From positions 1,178,001 through 1,242,000 of the forward strand of contig CAWFNX010000001.1 in the NCBI GenBank assembly GCA_963817335.1: a DNA stretch of 64,000 bases, in the 5' to 3' direction. Both the position numbers and the translations under genes were made by a program. A model generated the notes under the pieces. The model searched no databases. It was given only the letters and a program-made list of their open reading frames with translations, and had not been told where the DNA came from. Shown here piece by piece: positions 60,625 through 64,000 of this stretch. Within the stretch, counting starts at the first letter, position 1. Every line of letters begins with the position of its first letter. The DNA comes from AV40 sp963817335. Lineage in GTDB: Bacteria > Verrucomicrobiota > Verrucomicrobiia > Chthoniobacterales > UBA10450.

Positions 60625-61109
60625 TTACCACTCCAAAATGTTGAGTTCGCCGTGGTAGAGCCAGTCTTCGGACTTGCTGACAAGTCCAGCGCGAACAGGA
60701 TTTTCTAGAACATAGTCCCATTTTTCCTCATAGTTTTCGTTCCGTCGAAGTTGAGTATCCCAAAAATCGCGTTGCCAAATGGGATGTTCATTGGTCGTGG
60801 CCAATTTTTCGAAGCCAGATTTTTCCAATAGCGAACCCACTGCTCCAACGGCTCTGGTGGAATTGTGCCTGGTGCGCAAAACAGATGCACGTGGTCCGGC
60901 ATGACCACGTAGCGTCCGACAAGCCAAGATCTGGCACTTACCCAGGCGTTTTTAAGAACGCGGGCGACGTCTGCTGATGCCAGAATGCGTTTTCGGTTTT
61001 TGCTGCAGACCGTCAGGAAAACAATGATCGGTTCATTGTGACGTTCAACGAATGGATGATGTGCCGGATGTTTACGGCCGATTCCGTTGCATTCATCTGG
61101 GGAAACAAT
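60625..61109 (-). pseudogene. REP-associated tyrosine transposase (RAYT), frameshifted
   Basis: Leftward. The first part (from about 61106, VSPDECNGIGRKHP...ERHNEPIIVFLTVC...YVVMPDHVHLFCAPG...WVRYWKNLASKNWPRP) carries the HVH of the HUH motif. The reading frame then changes by one base near 60780 and continues with NEHPIWQRDFWDTQLRRNE, YEEKWDYVLENPVRAGLV, including the region of the catalytic Tyr. No ATG start is found (ATT or GTT lead). So it is an inactive or programmed-shift IS200-like enzyme of the type that mobilises REP hairpins. The window has many such hairpins. Confidence 0.85.
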
Positions 61110-61146
61110 CTAATTTGGGCGCCGACAGCTCGGCGCCCTCCAAGTT

Positions 61147-62271
61147 TTAAGTTGCCATCGCTTGCTTAAATGCCGCCACGAAACTTTCCATTTCGGATTG
61201 TTTACCGATCGTTAATCGCATGTGGTTCGGATACGCGGGAAATAGGCGGCCGACGGCGACGTTTTTTTCTTTCATCGCTTTGATGATCGGCACTACCGGT
61301 TTCCGGCAATCGAACATGATGAAGTTGGCCTGGGACGGAATCGATTTGTAACCCATCTTGCCGAGCTCAGTCAGAGTGTAGTTTTTCGCGTCGGTGTTCA
61401 TCTTTCGACCGCTGTTTACCTGATCGGCGTCGTCCAGGCTCGCGCTAGCTGCGGTCAGCGCCATAATGTTGACGCTGTCCCACATTTGGAAGCCGTGCAT
61501 ACGCTTGATCGTTTCCGGTTGGGCGACGCAATAGCCGCAACGTAACCCGGCCATTCCGTAAATTTTCGAGAATGTCCGCGCCACGATCAGATTCGGATGA
61601 TCTTTCACCAATGGGATCACGCTCTCGTAATCGGGACTGTCGGCGTAATGGAAATAGGCTTCGTCGACCAGGATCATTGTGTCCGGCGAAGTTTTCGCGA
61701 TGAAATCGCGGATATCGTTTTTCGGCGTGATGCTCGCGGTCGGATTGTTCGGATTACAGATGTAGATGAGCCCTTTTTGCGAGGACTCTCCCATTTTCGC
61801 GAGATCGTGCGTGTAACTGCCGGTCAGCGGAACTTTCACGACATCTGCGCCGCACGCCTTTGAGTATTCGAGGATCGCTTCGAATGTCGGATCTGCGACA
61901 ACCAGTTTGCCTTGGGTCGGGCCGGTGAAAGTTTCAGCGCACAGTTTCAGGATTTCGCTCGAGCCGTCGCCGAGCACGATCTGATCGCGATTGATGCTGT
62001 TGATCTTCGCAACCTTGTCGATCAACACGTCGTTTGCTTCGTCGGGGTAACGGTTGCAGACGCCGTGTGCGTTCTTCATGGCTTCGTGCGCTTTAGCGGA
62101 TGGGCCGTAAGGATTTTCGTTCGCGCTTAATCGCACGACGCCGGTTTTGGTCGGAGCCGGAACGGTCGAAAATTCTTTTGCGATGGTGATTCGCGGACGA
62201 ACGATAGCCGCGGCAGCGCCGACTCCGAGCAGATGGGCAAAATGACGACGAGAGATGGAATGGTTGTTCAT
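61147..62271 (-). CDS. Tat-exported PLP-dependent aminotransferase (HisC-like)
   Basis: 374 residues from the ATG at 62271, preceded by GGAGGAGCTCCT; the longer frame from 62343 overlaps a repeat. Residues 1-32 form a twin-arginine signal (SISRRHFAHLLGVGAAAAI). The body is fold-type I: RLSANENPYGPS, DGSSEILKLCAETF, CNPNNPTASITPK, LVDEAYFHYADSP, PLP-lysine in ARTFSKIYGMAGLRCGY. Closest to histidinol-phosphate aminotransferase or aspartate aminotransferase, but export to the periplasm argues against biosynthetic HisC. Substrate unknown. Confidence 0.9.
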   Translation of the reverse strand: MNNHSISRRHFAHLLGVGAAAAIVRPRITIAKEFSTVPAPTKTGVVRLSANENPYGPSAKAHEAMKNAHGVCNRYPDEANDVLIDKVAKINSINRDQIVLGDGSSEILKLCAETFTGPTQGKLVVADPTFEAILEYSKACGADVVKVPLTGSYTHDLAKMGESSQKGLIYICNPNNPTASITPKNDIRDFIAKTSPDTMILVDEAYFHYADSPDYESVIPLVKDHPNLIVARTFSKIYGMAGLRCGYCVAQPETIKRMHGFQMWDSVNIMALTAASASLDDADQVNSGRKMNTDAKNYTLTELGKMGYKSIPSQANFIMFDCRKPVVPIIKAMKEKNVAVGRLFPAYPNHMRLTIGKQSEMESFVAAFKQAMAT

Positions 62272-62332
62272 AGGAGCTCCTCCAAAGAGGAATTTTGAGC
62301 CTGATCGCGTCATAACGCGAGCGCGAAATTTC

Positions 62333-62386
62333 GGTAGGGACAACGCGCTGCGATGTCCGCGGTCGGCGCAGCGCGCCGACCCTACC
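62333..62386. repeat. Double-hairpin REP-like repeat (type D)
   Basis: GGTAGGGACAACGCGCTGCG... to CGCGCCGACCCTACC: ends are inverse copies, with an inner GGTCGGCGCAGCGCGCCGACC hairpin. Related copies lie in 60590-60620 (GGGACACGCGCC/GTGTCCC). Between the Tat aminotransferase and mtfA promoters. Confidence 0.7.
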
Positions 62387-62432
62387 AGTTTCTAGTGATA
62401 GACCGCCGCTACAAGGACGTTACATTCAGCGA

Positions 62433-63221
62433 ATGCTCGGCTTTTTGAAAGATCGACAACGGAAACGGTTGAAGGCGCGGCCGTTTCCGAACGAGTGGGT
62501 GAAGAACATCAGGAACAACGTCGCGTTCTTCGCCCGGCTTTCGGCGTCCGACCAGACCGAGCTGCTCGACGATGTTCAAATTTTCCTGGCCGAGAAGAGT
62601 TTTGAAGGCTGCGTCGGACAGGAAATCACGGACGAAGTCAGGGTCACCATCGCGGTCCAGGCGTGCCTACTATTGCTGCATCGAAAGACCGATTATTTTC
62701 CGCGGCTGCTGACGATTCTTGTTTATCCGTCAACCTATCTTGCTGACGAGCAGCGACCGATCACGGCGGAAATTTGGGAAGAGGGCAAGAGCCACCGGGC
62801 CGGCGAAACTGCGCGGACAATGGGATCGATGGTGCTGGCGTGGGACGCGGTGAAATCCGGCGCGGCCGATCCATCCGACGGGAAGAATGTTGTTCTCCAT
62901 GAATTCGCACATCAACTCGACTACGAAAATTTCGCCGCCGATGGGACGCCCGCGCTGGCGACACGGCAACAGCAACTGGCCTGGCGCGAAGTGATGCGGA
63001 CTGAATTCGCGTCGCTCCGCGCCGCCGAAGCAACAGGAATTCCGACGCTTCTCGATACTTACGGTGCGACGAACGCAGCGGAATTTTTCGCGGTATCGAC
63101 CGAGGCGTTCTTCGAAAGACCACTCAGGCTTCGTTCCCAGCATCCGCGTTTGTATTCTGAGCTGCAGAACTATTTTCGTCAGGACCCGGTGCAATTTTCG
63201 GCCGAAAGGAGTTCAGTGTAG
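62433..63221 (+). CDS. mtfA: MtfA-like zinc peptidase (Mlc titration factor family)
   Basis: 262 residues. Zinc site HEFAHQLD (about 150-157) with the downstream Glu in NAAEFFAVSTEAFFE. N-terminal FPNEWVKNIRNNVAFFARLS and ADEQRPITAEIWEEGKSHRAGE are family hallmarks. In E. coli MtfA binds the repressor Mlc and acts as an aminopeptidase. Mlc and the PTS it controls are not in this window. Confidence 0.93.
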   Translation: MLGFLKDRQRKRLKARPFPNEWVKNIRNNVAFFARLSASDQTELLDDVQIFLAEKSFEGCVGQEITDEVRVTIAVQACLLLLHRKTDYFPRLLTILVYPSTYLADEQRPITAEIWEEGKSHRAGETARTMGSMVLAWDAVKSGAADPSDGKNVVLHEFAHQLDYENFAADGTPALATRQQQLAWREVMRTEFASLRAAEATGIPTLLDTYGATNAAEFFAVSTEAFFERPLRLRSQHPRLYSELQNYFRQDPVQFSAERSSV

Positions 63222-63342
63222 TCGCGTGTTCTACGAAGAGTAAGAGAGCAGAGCAAGAGTAAGAGTTTGGTTCGGACAGAAACTGCCCGGGGCGGACGAG
63301 ATTTTGAACGAGCTGACACGGCCGGGTGTCTTACGTTCACCT

Positions 63343-63663
63343 ATGACCAAAATCATTGCGTTACTAGTAGCGGGAATGTTTGCAACCGGGACCATGTTCG
63401 CGGGTGAACACGGCGATTGCACAAAGCAGGCTGGCAACAGCGGAAAGGCGGCGTGCTCGGTCTCGCTGGCAAGCCTCAATCTCACGCCTGATCAACAGAC
63501 GAAGATGGATGCGGCGATGGCGGAACACCACAAAGCGGGTTGTTCCGAAGCCAGCGAAGCGGCCTACATGAAAGAGGCGCAGGGCGTTTTGACCAAAGAA
63601 CAGTTCGCCAAGTTCAAAGCCGAGTGCAAAGGGCACAAGGATAAGGCCAAGACCGAAACATAA
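63343..63663 (+). CDS. Small exported Spy/LTxxQ-like Cys protein
   Basis: 106 residues from the ATG at 63343 (MTKIIALLVAGMFATGTMFAGE signal peptide); the longer frame from 63304 is not needed. The mature part has LNLTPDQQTKMDAAMAEH, like the LTxxQ helix of Spy/CpxP chaperones, with cysteines at GDCTKQ, AACSV, AGCSEA and AECKG. One motif and length are shared with that family; the cysteines differ. Envelope-stress or metal role is inference. Confidence 0.7.
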   Translation: MTKIIALLVAGMFATGTMFAGEHGDCTKQAGNSGKAACSVSLASLNLTPDQQTKMDAAMAEHHKAGCSEASEAAYMKEAQGVLTKEQFAKFKAECKGHKDKAKTET

Positions 63664-63705
63664 GTCCGAGGTGCGAGCCGCACCTGCATTGGACTGGCAT
63701 TGACT

Positions 63706-63770
63706 TTGTAGCCGCGTCGCTCTCTCGCGAGGGTGATGTTTGGGTGCGGCGATGGGCGCTGCGGCTACAG
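63706..63770. repeat. Double-hairpin REP-like repeat (type E)
   Basis: TTGTAGCCGC at the left and GCGGCTACAG at the right are inverse copies, with inner GTCGCTCTCTCGCGAGGGTGA and GGTGCGGCGATGGGCGC segments. Immediately before a strong terminator. Confidence 0.65.
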
Positions 63771-63781
63771 TTTGTTTGACG

Positions 63782-63820
63782 AAAATCGCGTCCGCCGCGG
63801 CGGACGCGATTTTGTTTTTT
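63782..63820 (+). terminator. Strong rho-independent terminator
   Basis: AAAATCGCGTCCGCCG (63782-63797) followed directly by its perfect reverse complement CGGCGGACGCGATTTT (63798-63813), then GTTTTTT. A 16-bp stem with a T-run on the + strand. It serves the gene ending at 63663 and, read leftward, also insulates the gene ending at 63833. Confidence 0.9.
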
Positions 63821-63832
63821 AATGCAGGCGAT

Positions 63833-64000
63833 TTAGAACCCGTTGTTGACCACGACGACTCCGTCACGAATCAGAAGGCTTCGGGTTTTCATTCCGGCTT
63901 GATCGGGAGAGTTGAAGAGAACGAGGTAGCCGGAAAACCGCTGTCCACTTGCATTGGCCAATTCCGCGGGCTTCGGTTCGGCCTGCCAATCGACCCGGGA
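63833..64000 (-). CDS. C-terminal part of a leftward gene cut by the window edge
   Basis: A leftward frame open from base 64000 to TAA at 63833 (55 codons): VDWQAEPKPAELANASGQ, SGYLVLFNSPDQAGMKTRSLLIRDGVVVVNNGF. It reads as protein (no shadow of a known gene). The N-terminus lies beyond the window. No family recognised from this fragment. Confidence 0.6.
   Translation of the reverse strand, partial: SRVDWQAEPKPAELANASGQRFSGYLVLFNSPDQAGMKTRSLLIRDGVVVVNNGF

Noticed and set aside
63364..63867. Leftward 167-residue frame opposite the Spy-like gene
   Set aside because: It runs across the strong terminator and the palindromic repeat and is compositionally odd. The rightward gene has a clean signal peptide and LTxxQ motif.

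Overview
The window looks like a chromosomal segment of a soil-type Verrucomicrobiota bacterium (Chthoniobacterales-like). This is inferred from the gene set and style: a complete F-type ATP synthase operon, a CysD/CysNC sulfate activation pair, an actinobacterial/acidobacterial-style succinate dehydrogenase with an unusual anchor, LpxI (so lipid A and an outer membrane), many small secreted proteins, GC-rich DNA, and intergenic DNA packed with palindromic REP-like repeats. No rRNA or taxonomic marker gene settles the assignment.

Layout. 1-1994: a cluster of four attC-like recombination sites separating short leftward-reading genes (DUF4142, a two-TM protein, an ABM-fold protein, a 57-aa peptide). 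This is an integron cassette array with no integrase in view (CALIN-type), lying directly against the stop codon of nuoC. 1994-3197: nuoC and nuoB only, without nuoA or nuoD beside them. 3329-6922: cysD, an inserted four-helix-bundle gene, cysNC and a GNAT acetyltransferase. 6939-12381 (leftward): a CHASE3/PAS hybrid histidine kinase, truA, ruvX and a mannose-1-phosphate guanylyltransferase. 12467-15319: a small membrane protein, an acyl-CoA carboxylase beta subunit and an enoyl-CoA hydratase. 15327-18099: DUF5684, SGNH hydrolase and an exported carboxypeptidase-regulatory-like protein (leftward), then obg. 18252-24729: atpBEFHAGDC, followed by lpxI. 25761-27410 (leftward): two small unknowns and a lipoprotein with two alpha-crystallin domains.

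27663-32812: a rightward run of an FAD monooxygenase, a UbiA-like membrane protein, a SAM methyltransferase, a ClC channel, a 28-aa TM peptide and a MAPEG protein. 33107-33179: tRNA-Ala(GGC) with a duplicated 3' end nearby. 33833-39990: a sulfite-oxidase-type molybdoprotein, a persulfide-dioxygenase/rhodanese fusion, then sdh anchor-sdhA-sdhB. 39997-42340: TPR proteins, pdxJ and acpS. 42439-46820: a metal-handling neighbourhood with three small Cys-rich exported proteins, an HMA-domain relic, a P1B copper-type ATPase and two exported paralogues sharing an unrecognised domain. 46915-50670: metG, trmD and a YadA-head/collagen-like surface protein. 50768-56768 (mostly leftward): fabF, an SRPBCC protein, DUF1272, a RibD_C reductase, an LPG-flippase-like protein, a TIM-barrel isomerase and an MFS transporter. 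56856-64000: clpB, secreted unknowns, a broken REP-associated transposase, a Tat-exported aminotransferase, mtfA, a small LTxxQ-type Cys protein, a strong terminator and the 3' end of a leftward gene.

The least ordinary parts are the attC array beside nuoC, the monooxygenase/UbiA-like/methyltransferase run, the four-helix gene whose flanking repeats have become the N-terminus of CysNC, the tandem alpha-crystallin lipoprotein, the Cys-rich peptide cluster around the copper ATPase, and a family of double-hairpin repeats together with a broken transposase of the class known to mobilise such repeats.
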